Part shown: in pieces, positions 53,946-63,231 of the stretch | Layout of the letters: each line of letters starts with the position of its first letter | Position numbering within the stretch: position 1 is the stretch's first letter | DNA from: Ancistrus triradiatus | Taxonomy: Eukaryota > Chordata > Actinopteri > Siluriformes > Loricariidae | Reading direction: 5' to 3' | Assembly (NCBI GenBank): GCA_025084515.1 | Contig: JAJAGP010000864.1 | Coordinates: 81,001 to 145,000, forward strand | DNA: 64,000 nt | Notes under the pieces: model-generated | Databases searched by the model: none | Told to the model about the DNA's origin: nothing | Seen by the model: only the letters and a program-made list of their open reading frames with translations | Made by a program: the position numbers and the translations under genes

Positions 53946-54450
53946 GGGTGGGCGATATGGTAAAAATATTATATCACGATAGTTAAAGACATTTTCACGA
54001 TACTTATCACGATGCATGTGACAAAATGCATCAGTATCAACCAATTCTTAAAAACCACTACTCAAATATGATCCCATACTTAGTAAATATTCAAATATCC
54101 TGCACTTCATTACATTTACATTTACAGCATTTAGCAGACACCCTTATCCAGAGCGACTTACAACTGGTACAGTCTTACAATCCAAGCAGTTGTGGGTTAA
54201 GGGTCTTGCTCAAAGACCCAACAGTGGCAACTTGGCCGAGATGGGATTTGAACCCTGGGTCTTCTGGTCCATAATCCATTACCTTAACCGCTAGGCTACC
54301 ACAGTCCCAATTACACTTCATCCAATTACACCTAATTAAACTATATAAAGCAACATGTTGCTCAGTGTTTTTAAGCACTGGAGATATCCTCAGAGAAGCA
54401 GATCTTCTATCACGATAACAAAATTTATCACAATACGATAAAATACAGGA
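53946..54450 (+). mobile_element. CGATATGG MITE, copy 3, with a SINE inserted
   Basis: GGGTGGGCGATATGGTAAAA at the left. TCACGATAACAAAATTTATC with ACAATACGATAAAATACAGG at the right. The two halves match copy 2 and are separated by the SINE at 54113-54308. At the insertion point the MITE sequence CACTTCAT occurs on both sides, consistent with a target duplication. Confidence 0.72.
54113..54308 (-). mobile_element. tRNA-derived SINE, copy 2, nested in the MITE
   Basis: Minus strand: GGACTGTGGTAGCCTAGCGG, CCAGGGTTCAAATCCCATCT (B box), TTGAGCAAGACCCTTAACCC, then the tail ATGCTGTAAATGTAAATGTA. Closely similar to copy 1 at 44766. Confidence 0.82.
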
Positions 54451-57290
54451 GATGACCCCCGACGGGCCTCGTCACAATCGTATCTCCATGTGACGCCCGA
54501 CCCGGCCTGAAGGTGGGCTAGCACACAAACAGAATCAAGTCACTATGAAATGACTGAAAAAATAAACAGGTCTCTGTCTTTCCACTACTTTCTGGTAATA
54601 ACAGGAGCCAAACAGGTTCGCTCAGTTTAGTCGGAAATAAGGCCGACATACTTTCAATTCAAAAGTTTAAAAGCCTTTTGAGTGAAAGACATCCTTAAAA
54701 TACAAACGTCGTCTACATAAGGAAAGGATATGGCAACCCTATCGCTTTAATTTGTGTTTTAGATGGACGTTTTGTGGGTTTTGCCCATCCTTGTATATTG
54801 CTTCTGTCATCAGCCCACAATTATATTTTCCGAGGAGGATTTTTTTCTCCTGAGGTTCGGGAATCTGCAGCAATGCAGGAGTGGTGTAAAGCATCAACGA
54901 TGGACTGTGGAGCAGTGAGAGCATGTTCTGATGGATGGTGTTCAACTACGAGGTTGGTGGAGGAGAAAGAACAGACTAAAAGTTGTGGTACTGATGGTTT
55001 TAGGTGCAGCCCTTCATTCCAGAGAAAGTAAGCTTAATGCTGAATGATCTACAAATGTTCTACTTAACTGCAGCTCCATAAAGGAACCATGTGAAAGAAC
55101 TTGGTTGGGGGTGCACAAACTTTTGGTTCTTAACTTGTTCTCCACGGAACGTCAGCTGCACAAAGCTAAGGCTTTAAGGCACACAATCTCAACAGAAGAA
55201 GATATGACAAAGTGAAGACGGATTAAATAGAGATATATTACGATAAAGCTCATAGATGTGATGATGAGATGCAGGTCAGGATTGTGGTCAGATTATTAAG
55301 TGCAGGACTGACACACCGCTCTGAAAGCTTGAAAAGCTGCATGTGCTCCAGTCCCTCTCTGATTCTTTAATCGCTAATTAATTTTAATAACCGAAAAGCG
55401 CTCGAGCTGCTGCTGTTAGCCGTTAGCTGTTTATCCATCATGGCTGAATGTGATACAAACCGCTCTCCATCACCTCACTGAGGCGCCTCAACAGCCGCTC
55501 ACACCGCCCGAACGCACCCCAAACACCGCTCACACATGGACACTGACAACCTCCTACCTCTCAAGTGTGCCATATGTAACACTTTCACACATTTTTATAA
55601 CATTAAATTTACCTCAGAGCGAAGCCAGACCTCCAACATCGGCAAACACTAAAGAGAACTGAGGGCACCGGGCCCGACCAGTGTGCGGGTACTGCTCTGG
55701 TCACAACGTACTCACAAACATCATAAAACAAGTACTTAACTCCAAACAAAGTAATATATTAACAATTACTACGTATTTAAACCAAAACCTTGTTCTCAAA
55801 TAGTTAACTAAGTTGAAGTGTTAAATTTTAATACATCACCATTAAAGGCTGCTCCCCTTCTACACGCAATGGTACGGTCCAGCTTCCATCTGCAGCTACA
55901 CAACATTACAGAATAAAAATACTGACAGTTTAAACTCGTATTTATTAAAATTGATCGATTTGTATGCACAAATCTCTACATTAATCAGTGTACAAGTAAA
56001 ATAAACAACTATTAATGTTAAGCTAAGAAGATGAGAACCTTACGATACTATAGAGACTGATTTATAATTATTTTCAATATTTGAGATATATTTTATTTAT
56101 AGTTATTTACTTTTATATTATTATATTAAAATAAATTACAATATTTTTATAATAAATAAAATGTCTTTAAATAACAAATACTCTAACACAAAAAAACTAT
56201 TTTATATTATTATGTATATATTTTTATTTCAAAATTATTTTATTATTAAAATGTTTTTTAACAAATAGTTTAACACAAAATAACTGTTTGCAACATGTGA
56301 GCTGTGTAATATGCGGTTGCTCACTAAATATAAAGAAAGACTTTAATTTTCATAAATAACAAAGCAAGTCAAAAGTAAAATTTGTCTCAGATCTCTGGAG
56401 CTGTGAGGCGACAGCGCTAACCTTTGTTGCACGGTGCACTATGTATTTATTCACTTATTATTTAATTTATTGAGTCATAAAGAGTGATACATAGTTTAAT
56501 AAAATTTTTACTTGATTTAAACATTACTCGTGTTTATGAATATGATTACATAAATTACAGGCCAGTTACTGTTATGGGGTGCAGGATTTAGACACTGTTT
56601 ATATAAGAAATGAATGAAGATTTTCGATTCAATGCACAAACACCCAATGATTACTAAAAGTAAGACAACCTGCACTAAACCAGATAGCAGCAGGTAAGTG
56701 AATGCGCCTTTACCTGTAACTCTCCTGCTCTTACACACTTCAGCTCTGTAAAAACTTCACGTTGATTGATTGATTGATTATTAATTATTAGCTGTTAGCA
56801 GTATAAACGTGTGCAGCTTCTTAGACTTCAAACTTAAGCCGTGCACACAATAACACACAATTATCAGTCTGTATTTAGGCAATATAGCCTACACAAAAGC
56901 CAACAAAAGTATTCAGACAGCAATAATAACTGATCAACTCGGCCATTTCAGCAATTTATTACAATCAGTAACATACAATCAAGAGTGATGTGCAGTAATG
57001 TGGGAAGTGTAGTAAATCTTATAGTCCAGCAGGTGTCAGTAAAGGACTATAAACGTGTTCTGCTGTCTGTATGTAGGCTCCCTATTAAGTAAAGAGAAGA
57101 GTAAACATTTAAAACTATTCGTAAAAAGCCATCATCTAATAATCAAAGATTTGTCCGAATTACAAATTATTCAATATGCGGATTTGTATTGAATTACTGA
57201 ATTAGTGTTGTAGCGCGCATTCACGTTTTGTTGTGAAGCTTTTCGAATTGGAACACAGCCCTAGAATCGCGCGTTCTCTCGCGATAATTT
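54451..57290. other. Intergenic between stau2 and dcaf11; no gene recognised
   Basis: The block 55380-55560 is GC-richer (CTGCTGTTAGCCGTTAGCTG, CAGCCGCTCACACCGCCCGA) and could hold the stau2 upstream exon or promoter. No splice signal settles this. 55960-56290 is very AT-rich. 56890-56950 has a Tc1-like scrap (CCAACAAAAGTATTCAGACA). Confidence 0.4.
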
Positions 57291-57345
57291 GTCGATATTC
57301 CTTCAGACGCAGAAATACAGCTCTGTTTATTGTAAACAACATGGC
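57255..57345 (+). promoter_or_regulatory. dcaf11: Predicted dcaf11 promoter: CGCG element and YY1-like site
   Basis: The sequence GCGCGTTCTCTCGCGATAAT contains TCTCGCGA, the core of the CGCG element found at vertebrate housekeeping promoters and bound by BANP. About 40 bp downstream ACAACATGGCGACG matches the YY1 consensus, which in such promoters lies just after the start site. No TATA box at the usual spacing. Position fits a TATA-less start around 57300-57335. Confidence 0.6.
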
Positions 57346-57409
57346 GACGCGTCAGAGGCGCTGTCAGGACTTAAACTAACAGCAGAAACAGATCGTTTAA
57401 ACGTTACAG
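57325..57409 (+). other. dcaf11: dcaf11 non-coding exon 1 (5' UTR) with a 12-codon uORF
   Basis: The exon ends GTTACAG|GTAATA, a good donor. The ATG in the YY1-like site opens MATRQRRCQDLN then TAA, all within the exon. The protein start is in exon 2, so this exon is leader only. The left end is inferred from promoter motifs. Confidence 0.55.
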
Positions 57410-57824
57410 GTAATAAAACCAGGTAAAATCTAACTGCTTATTTCTTTAATGAAGGAGAGGAGATCAGCCGAAGAGGTCCGATAAAGGTAAAATGGTTCAG
57501 TGTTCTGGTTAGCGCAATGCTAATAAACACAGACTGTAAGATAAGAGATAAGGCTCTGTCGCGTTAGAATGTTTTATTTGATTACAGTTTTACATTAAAG
57601 TGCGTTTTCTTCCTGTCAGGTGCCATTGATAGAGTTGTCAGTCCTTAGAACTGCACATTTAATCAGATATTACAGTTTATATGAGATTACACAAAGCGCT
57701 TTAACATTCACTGATCTCAGAACCACCGCAGCTGCATTAATTATTCAGTTCACATTTATAGGATCATGTATTATTAAGATTGAATACAGATTACCTGTAC
57801 ATGTGAAAACAAACCACATAAAAT

Positions 57825-58025
57825 GCTGTACAGGTATTGTACCAGTATATTATCATACCTGTGTTATATCAGTATCATACCTGTACCATGCCTGATCATG
57901 CCAATGTCGTACCTGTATCATACCAGTAACATGCCTGTATTGACACCTGTACCATGGCTGTATCGTGCCAGTATATGTTATTGTACCCCACTTGTTTTCG
58001 TACCCGTGTCATAGCCGTATCATTG
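57825..58025. repeat. Degenerate minisatellite, ~11-bp units (TACCTGTATCA)
   Basis: About 17 diverged units such as CATACCTGTACCATGCCTGA and GTACCTGTATCATACCAGTA. Small open frames here are repeat-driven. Confidence 0.75.
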
Positions 58026-59150
58026 TTGTCTGAAATGTAGTGAAGCTGTTTTTGAGCTGGTATTTACTAGGGGGGTAACGATGCCATCGCAGGTCTTCTC
58101 TTTATGGAGATCCAATAATGTTGTTGCAATTTTTGAACACGAGAAGGCGGGATCATACATCATATACAGCACATCTTTCTTCATATCTTCTCCAGTGGAA
58201 ACTGATGTGGTTTGGAGATGCTTAAAGCTATTTTTATACCACAGTTAGTTCCGACCCCGCAATCTGATTGGCTGAGAGACGTCTTCCGCCGTTACATTAT
58301 TGACGATAACGGCACTGTGACCGACGCTCTATAAGTATTAATCCACGGCACACACGTAACCTAGAAACGACGCCCGCCAGAAAAAGCAAGTGATAAAAAA
58401 AAAAACAAGTTATAATGAGTAAAACACTGCCGAAATGAAAGTTATAATTAGTTTAGAAAATCTATTGGTTTTGAAAACAATATGAATTTGAAAGATGAAG
58501 CTATTAATGACCACCCGAGCCAAAGGTTTATCACCTTTAGGATTTGGAAGCGCTGGAAAAGCGAAACGAAGTCAGTCCTTTAAATCAAACATCCCGGCTC
58601 TTAAAATGGATTCACAGCGAGACTGAAGAGCAGCGAGACTGAAGATCAGTTTTAGTCAACACATCAACAAAAATGAACTGAATCAGCTTCATCACTCACA
58701 CAGAACGTCGTTTTCTGGAGCTAAACGCTGCATCTTTCATTAAAACACCAGGCACGGCTAATCGGGCGTTCATTGATCTAACAGGTACGTTATCTGTAAG
58801 TCCAGCTCTAACCCAGAGAAGCTGCTGATGCTCTGTAACTCTGTCGTTACATTTCTGACTGATCAGATTAACAATAAGAGCTTCAACATAAAAATTTATA
58901 ATCGCTAATCAAACGGGATCCTAGACTGGTTATAACAGCGGGATCTCACTCCGATTTGCTTCAGTCGGTAGAATAGTGGATCTTAGTAACAGCCTACCTT
59001 GTAAACCCGACCCATTTTATTAGCTGAATGTAAATAAACTTTCTTTTTAATAAATTCAAACTTACCAATTGATATATTTGTGTTTACTGTCTGAAAAAGG
59101 AACAGTTATGGGTAATTCTGTTCCTCGATTTTAATGACTGAAGGGCTTAG

Positions 59151-59190
59151 CCGCGAGGTAATGATAGAGTGCAACTATTTTACCTCGCGG
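59151..59190. repeat. Hairpin CCGCGAGGTAA/TTACCTCGCGG
   Basis: Perfect 11-bp arms separated by 18 bases, inside the nested element. Confidence 0.85.
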
Positions 59191-59271
59191 AAGGCTGATA
59201 AACAACTCGTTTTTTCTGTCATTTTTATCTTAAAATCTAACAATAAAAGACGATAAAGGAACTGTGGTATA

Positions 59272-59397
59272 AAAGCAATAAGGAACTCGAGGGGGTGCAT
59301 TATGGTGAATATATCACAGGAAAGAGGTGTTGTTAGTAACGCCTCTTTCCTGTGATATATTCACAATAATGCACCCCCTAGAGTGCCTTATTGCTTT
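59272..59397. repeat. 126-bp near-perfect palindrome
   Basis: Arms of about 58 bases run AAAGCAATAAGG...AAGAGGTGTT and AACGCCTCTTT...CCTTATTGCTTT around a six-base centre (GTTAGT). Only a few mismatches. It would form a cruciform or, if transcribed with dcaf11 intron 1, a long RNA hairpin. Confidence 0.9.
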
Positions 59398-59946
59398 AGC
59401 ATAGCACACTTCACACACACACAGTTATACCAAAAGGTGTTTATTAAAAGGATATTTGTTACTGGAGACTAAAGTTTTTGAAAATGTGCAGTTTTGCATT
59501 GTTTATACTTCAGAAATAAAAATGGAATGCTTTTTATTGAATGTAAAATTAAGGATCGTGAGAAAATTGAATCTTGAGCAGAGTGTATCGTTACACCCCT
59601 AGTATGTACCTATAACACTGTGCTGCGTCCTCTACACATTACAAACAAATTAAAAGCAGCCAATGACAGTGCATAAAACAATCATTACTGAATGAACCTC
59701 AATCCAGGAGCTGGAAGTATTCTGAAAGTAAATACTCAGGTAACCGAACTTATTTCAGTGTTTCTTATGGGAAGATTCCTAAATTCAAATGCTTCATAAA
59801 GATTTTATGTTGTAAACATTTATCTATCTATAAGATAAGTTATTTTGTGTCTCCAGAGGCTTTCTGCCTGTTATCTGCATATTGGGTGGGGCTTCACCTC
59901 ATATTTATTTTATCTCAGTCTCCTGATTTGAACTGGTTTCCACCAG

Positions 59947-60127
59947 GCGCTTGGTCTATGGGCTCCCAGTCCAGCTCTGGCATGTCCGGTCGTGGCTCGA
60001 GCGGAAACCCGGACCAGACAGACCCAGAACAGAACCAGAACCCGAGGAGCCGCAGGGGAACGGAGAGAGCTTCGGCATCTGAGGAGGACGTGGATTTAGC
60101 ACAAGTACTGGCGTACTTACTGAGAAG
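59947..60127 (+). CDS. dcaf11: dcaf11 exon 2 (start codon, acidic N-terminus)
   Basis: Acceptor TTCCACCAG. Eleven untranslated bases precede ATG 59958. It encodes a Ser/Gly-rich start, an Arg/Glu stretch (PRSRRGTERASASEEDVDLA) and QVLAYLLRR, the conserved DVDLAQVLAYLLRRGQVRLV segment of DCAF11. The frame continues upstream through the acceptor to 59847, but that part is intron. Donor AAG|GTGAGC. Confidence 0.93.
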
Positions 60128-62149
60128 GTGAGCTGGATCTCATGATGGAGTTTGGCACTGCTTTTAACTTCATGCTTTTTTTTTAAATCTGTTGGATTGA
60201 TGTGATTTAGGGGCCAGGTGAGGCTGGTCCATGGCAGCGGGGCAACCGGGTTACAGCTGGTCCAGTCCATCTCAGACTCGGATGAGGACAGTGATGGAGT
60301 GTGGGAGGGACGTCTAGGACATCGTTACGATCCTCCAGGTACCAGAATTCAGAGCGAGTATGAGCGTATGTTTTTTGCTTAGGAATATGCTTCAGCCCTT
60401 ATAAATATTTTATTACTTAGTTAATATTAGGTAAACCCTGTTTAAACTTTAATGTGTTTTTGGCAGTGATCTCACCCGAGGCTTACATGATCCCAGCAGC
60501 TCACTTTTGTAAACCAGAATTATTTTAGCTCCTTGATTAGCAGTGGTATAATGACCATATTTAATTATTTCTCAGTCTCTTTATTAGAGTACAACCAGAA
60601 AATACAGGACATTAAATCTGAATTTGACTTTTTGACATTACTGGAACACGAGCTCAGAGAGAAAACAGAATATGTAGTTAGTGATGCTATAATTTATAAT
60701 GAGAAACATTGTATGAAATTAGAGGTAAAAGGGTAAATGGAAGCCTTTTCACTAGTGGTCTCTGATTTTTTTTTCCCCCCACTGTAGCTAAACAAAGCTT
60801 TTTTGTTTATTAGTTTTCTTTGCATATGTTTAGTTGTGCTTTCACAATTCTAAGACCCTTGAAAATTTATTTAAAAGAAATCTTATCTGCACTAAGTGAC
60901 TGCTGTAATTGTTTTTGCACTTCTGTGCTTTCCAAAGTCCATTCTAATTAAAAAAAATGAAATCGTAATTGGGAACTGTTCATGTATTCTTAAAAAAATC
61001 TTTCTACATACTCTCTTTTTGATATAGCCCTACATCAGGGAGTTTTCAGAAGTACAGTGGTTCTACAGTGGCAAATGTTTCCCATAAGGAATAATGTAAA
61101 TTGAATGAATCGGTTCCAGACCCCCAGAAACTCCAGACTGTATAAGGCATTACATGCATTAATGGAGTTGTATTGTGTTGTATTTGACGAGTTCCAAGGT
61201 GGTCGGGAACCAAAGTACCACTGTACAGAACTAGTACAGATGCATCACTAATAATAATAATAATAATAATAATAATAGTAATAATAATAATATTGATAGT
61301 GTGACCTTGTTCTTTAGTTCTTAGTGACTTGAATTTAACCTCTCTTCTGACACGGTTCTACAGTGGACTCTCACCCGGACACTCAGGAGCTGGACCGCAG
61401 TGAGATCCGAACTCAGATCCTGCTGGCCACCGCGTCCTCACGGCCCAACAACAAACGCAGCTTCACACGCATGCTCACTGAGGTCAGGAACAACATGGAC
61501 ATCACGTCTTACTGATATGTAGTTCTGCCTCGCCTGAACGCCCCCTAGTGGCAGTGTGATTTACAATTAAAGTAAATTAAATTGGTTATTGGAATTTCTT
61601 GTGTGCTTCAGCGTGAGCAGGGTCGCTGTAATGGATCCAGTTTCTCTCATGGAGAATGCAGCCAAATTTGCTCACAGTGAGTTGACACACACTTGTGTAT
61701 CTATCGCTCTCTAAGTCCTGTGTTTTGTTTTTGTATTGACTGCTTCCTTTCCTCCCGTGTGCCTGCAGTTTCCTGCCAAACTACGTTACACATAAAGACA
61801 CGTATCAGCAGAAGGCGTTCTGTGGTTTGTACAGCGAGGACGGGAACCTGTTCCTCACTGCATGCCAAGGTTCTGATAAAAACAGGTTTATTTCTGGGAG
61901 ATCAGTGATGGATAAATGTAGATCAACAGATGAGCTCCATTAGGTTCCGATAACTGATATCACTGGACAAGATTTTGCATCCTGAGCACTTTTGGGCCTC
62001 ACAAACGTTTCAGAACTTGTATAAGTTTCTGTGAAGGATTAAAGCTGTGTGAAGTTATTATAATTATATCAGTTTTCAGTTACTTTGTCCATCACCTGTC
62101 TGCTTTTGTTTCCTGTAGTAGTTCTCGGTTTCAGCCGTGTTGTAATCTA

Positions 62150-62196
<47 letters not shown>

Positions 62197-63231
62197 CAGA
62201 ATATCCGTCTGTACGACACGAGTCGAGGCCGGTTCAAGCTGAAGCGTACAGTGAAGGCCAGAGACGTGGGCTGGAGTGTGTTAGATGTGTGTTTCACGCC
62301 TGATTCACGCTCCGTTCTCTATTCCAGCTGGTCTGATTACAGTAAGACACACACACACACACACACACACGTATCTGAATACATGCTCATCAGTCCTCGT
62401 ATTAAACGTTTTGTAGTCGTGTTTTAAATATATGTCAAGTATAAATCACTATACTCATTATAATCATTATCTCTCATAATTCTTAATACAGTTTTTTATT
62501 ATTAATTTTTATTATTCTTCCACACAATTCTGTGATTAATCCAGCTCGAACAGCTTACCATACAGACACACTTAAAACACTGATACGTAGATAATCCCGC
62601 TGTGTGGTGTGCTGTCTATTTTTTTGGAGTCGATACAATTTACCATCTTTAATAGATTTAAGTTAAAAAATGACAAAATCTCCCATAGAAATGCCTTGAC
62701 GGATTCTAACTGACAAAATGCAAATTTTAACTGAAATCGATGATGTCACCACAGAGCACTCAGGGTCTGTGAGACTCGGAGACCTGTTGGTACATGATCT
62801 GCTACATAAACTCACACACACACACAACCAATTACTTTACATACTCATACAAGCATACACTCACACACAAACCTGCACACGGCCAAAAGAATTGGGACAC
62901 GAGCAGTCTTTTCAAATGGTGGACATGCTGAAGGTGGGATAAATGTTCAGGAGAAAAGATCTGAGCCACTTTAATAAGGTTAAGGTTAACGTTAACAAAT
63001 CGTCCACTGTTTCCGAATATTGCCCTCGTGAGCATAAGCATCGGCCGATGGCGATTATCTTACAATGGCGTTAACTGGCCCGATTAATCAGTCAACCACT
63101 AATCATCACATAATGTAACTATGGTAACATGTCTATAAATGATGTGTAATGTCCCTCTCTCTCTGTGTCTCTGTAGTCCATGTGTGCAGTTTAGATGGCG
63201 AGAGTGAAACTCACACCGCTCTGGACCTCAA
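59947..63231 (+). CDS. dcaf11: DDB1- and CUL4-associated factor 11 (WDR23), first 7 coding exons
   Basis: DCAF11 is the WD40 substrate receptor of a CUL4-DDB1 E3 ubiquitin ligase; its worm and mammalian forms promote turnover of the stress regulator SKN-1/NRF2. Coding begins at ATG 59958 (MGSQSSSGMSGRGSS), as in human MGSRNSSSAGS. Coding exons are 59958-60127, 60211-60338, 61364-61482, 61612-61676, 61769-61869, 62195-62341 and 63177-63231. All seven join in phase and all borders are GT/AG. They give 261 complete codons, about half of the roughly 546-residue human protein. The remaining WD repeats must lie beyond the right edge. Confidence 0.95.
60211..60338 (+). CDS. dcaf11: dcaf11 exon 3
   Basis: It completes the split Arg, then encodes GQVRLVHGSGATGLQLVQSI, SDSDEDSDGVWEGRLGHRYD and PP. 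Matches human GQVRLVQGGGAANLQFIQAL and AWDGRLGDRYNPP. Acceptor GATTTAG, donor CCAG|GTACCA. Confidence 0.94.
61055..61226. repeat. DNA element with CGGTTCC...GGAACCAAAGTACCACTGTA ends, copy 2
   Basis: CAAATGTTTCCCATAAGGAA, AATGAATCGGTTCCAGACCC, then GACGAGTTCCAAGGTGGTCG and ACCAAAGTACCACTGTACAG. An internal-deletion version of the element at 31540, here in dcaf11 intron 3. Confidence 0.7.
61249..61287. repeat. (TAA)n microsatellite
   Basis: About 13 units of AAT/TAA, with one interruption (AGT). Confidence 0.9.
61364..61482 (+). CDS. dcaf11: dcaf11 exon 4
   Basis: It completes Val, then DSHPDTQELDRSEIRTQILL and ATASSRPNNKRSFTRMLTE. Human has DATPDTRELEFNEIKTQVEL here. 119 nt. Acceptor TTCTACAG, donor GAG|GTCAGG. 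Confidence 0.93.
61612..61676 (+). CDS. dcaf11: dcaf11 exon 5 (65 nt)
   Basis: It encodes REQGRCNGSSFSHGECSQIC and S plus two bases of His. Corresponds to human RERGLCHRGSFSLGEQSRVIS. Acceptor GCTTCAG, donor CACA|GTGAGT. The split His codon is completed by exon 6. Confidence 0.92.
61769..61869 (+). CDS. dcaf11: dcaf11 exon 6: start of WD repeat 1
   Basis: It encodes FLPNYVTHKDTYQQKAFCGL and YSEDGNLFLTACQ, opening the first WD40 blade (human QKAFCGIYSKDGQIFMSACQ). 101 nt. Acceptor CTGCAG, donor CAAG|GTTCTG. Confidence 0.95.
62153..62192. repeat. (GT)20 microsatellite forming the dcaf11 exon 7 3' splice site
   Basis: Twenty GT units end two bases before the exon 7 start. A pyrimidine-rich tract and several other AGs lie just upstream at 62100-62152. 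Confidence 0.96.
62195..62341 (+). CDS. dcaf11: dcaf11 exon 7: WD repeats 1-2, flanked by complementary dinucleotide repeats
   Basis: It encodes DQNIRLYDTSRGRFKLKRTV, KARDVGWSVLDVCFTPDSRS and VLYSSWSDY. The DQNIRLYD end of blade 1 and the ARDVGWSVLDVCFTPD core are near identical to human. Length is 147 nt, a multiple of three, with phase 1 at both ends, so skipping would delete 49 residues in frame. The acceptor is AG directly after (GT)20. The donor GTAAG leads straight into (AC)12. Confidence 0.95.
62347..62370. repeat. (AC)12 microsatellite just after the dcaf11 exon 7 donor
   Basis: Twelve AC units begin six bases after the exon end. Confidence 0.96.
63177..63231 (+). CDS. dcaf11: dcaf11 exon 8 (55 nt): end of WD repeat 2
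   Basis: It completes Ile, then HVCSLDGESETHTALDL and two bases. Human has IHICNIYGEGDTHTALDLRP. Acceptor CTGTAG, donor CTCAA|GTTAGT. The next exon is not in the window. Confidence 0.93.

Larger units (their letters stand above)
58228..59398. mobile_element. Nested foldback-type DNA element
   Basis: Left end TTTTTATACCACAGTTAGTT at 58231. The inverse GGAACTGTGGTATAAAA is at 59258-59274, followed immediately by a long palindrome (59272-59397). The left end lacks the matching palindrome. It is about 1.17 kb inside the hAT element. A smaller hairpin is at 59151-59190. No coding region; superfamily unknown. Confidence 0.65.
58060..59609. mobile_element. Complete non-autonomous hAT element with 8-bp target duplication
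   Basis: Terminal repeats TAGGGGGGTAACGATGCCAT at 58068 and the inverse GTATCGTTACACCCCTA ending at 59601. Flanks GTATTTAC (58060-58067) and GTATGTAC (59602-59609) match at 7 of 8 bases, the hallmark of hAT insertion. No transposase frame. A second element occupies most of the interior. Confidence 0.85.
57410..59946 (+). other. dcaf11: dcaf11 intron 1
   Basis: Runs from the GTAATA donor to the TTCCACCAG acceptor. It contains a short minisatellite (57825-58025) and two nested DNA elements (58060-59609), which make up about 60% of its length. Confidence 0.6.

Noticed and set aside
59847..59957. Upstream ATG at 59847 in frame with dcaf11 (adding 37 residues)
   Set aside because: The added residues are hydrophobic and unlike any DCAF11, and a good acceptor (TTCCACCAG) precedes the known start by 11 bases, so this part is intron.
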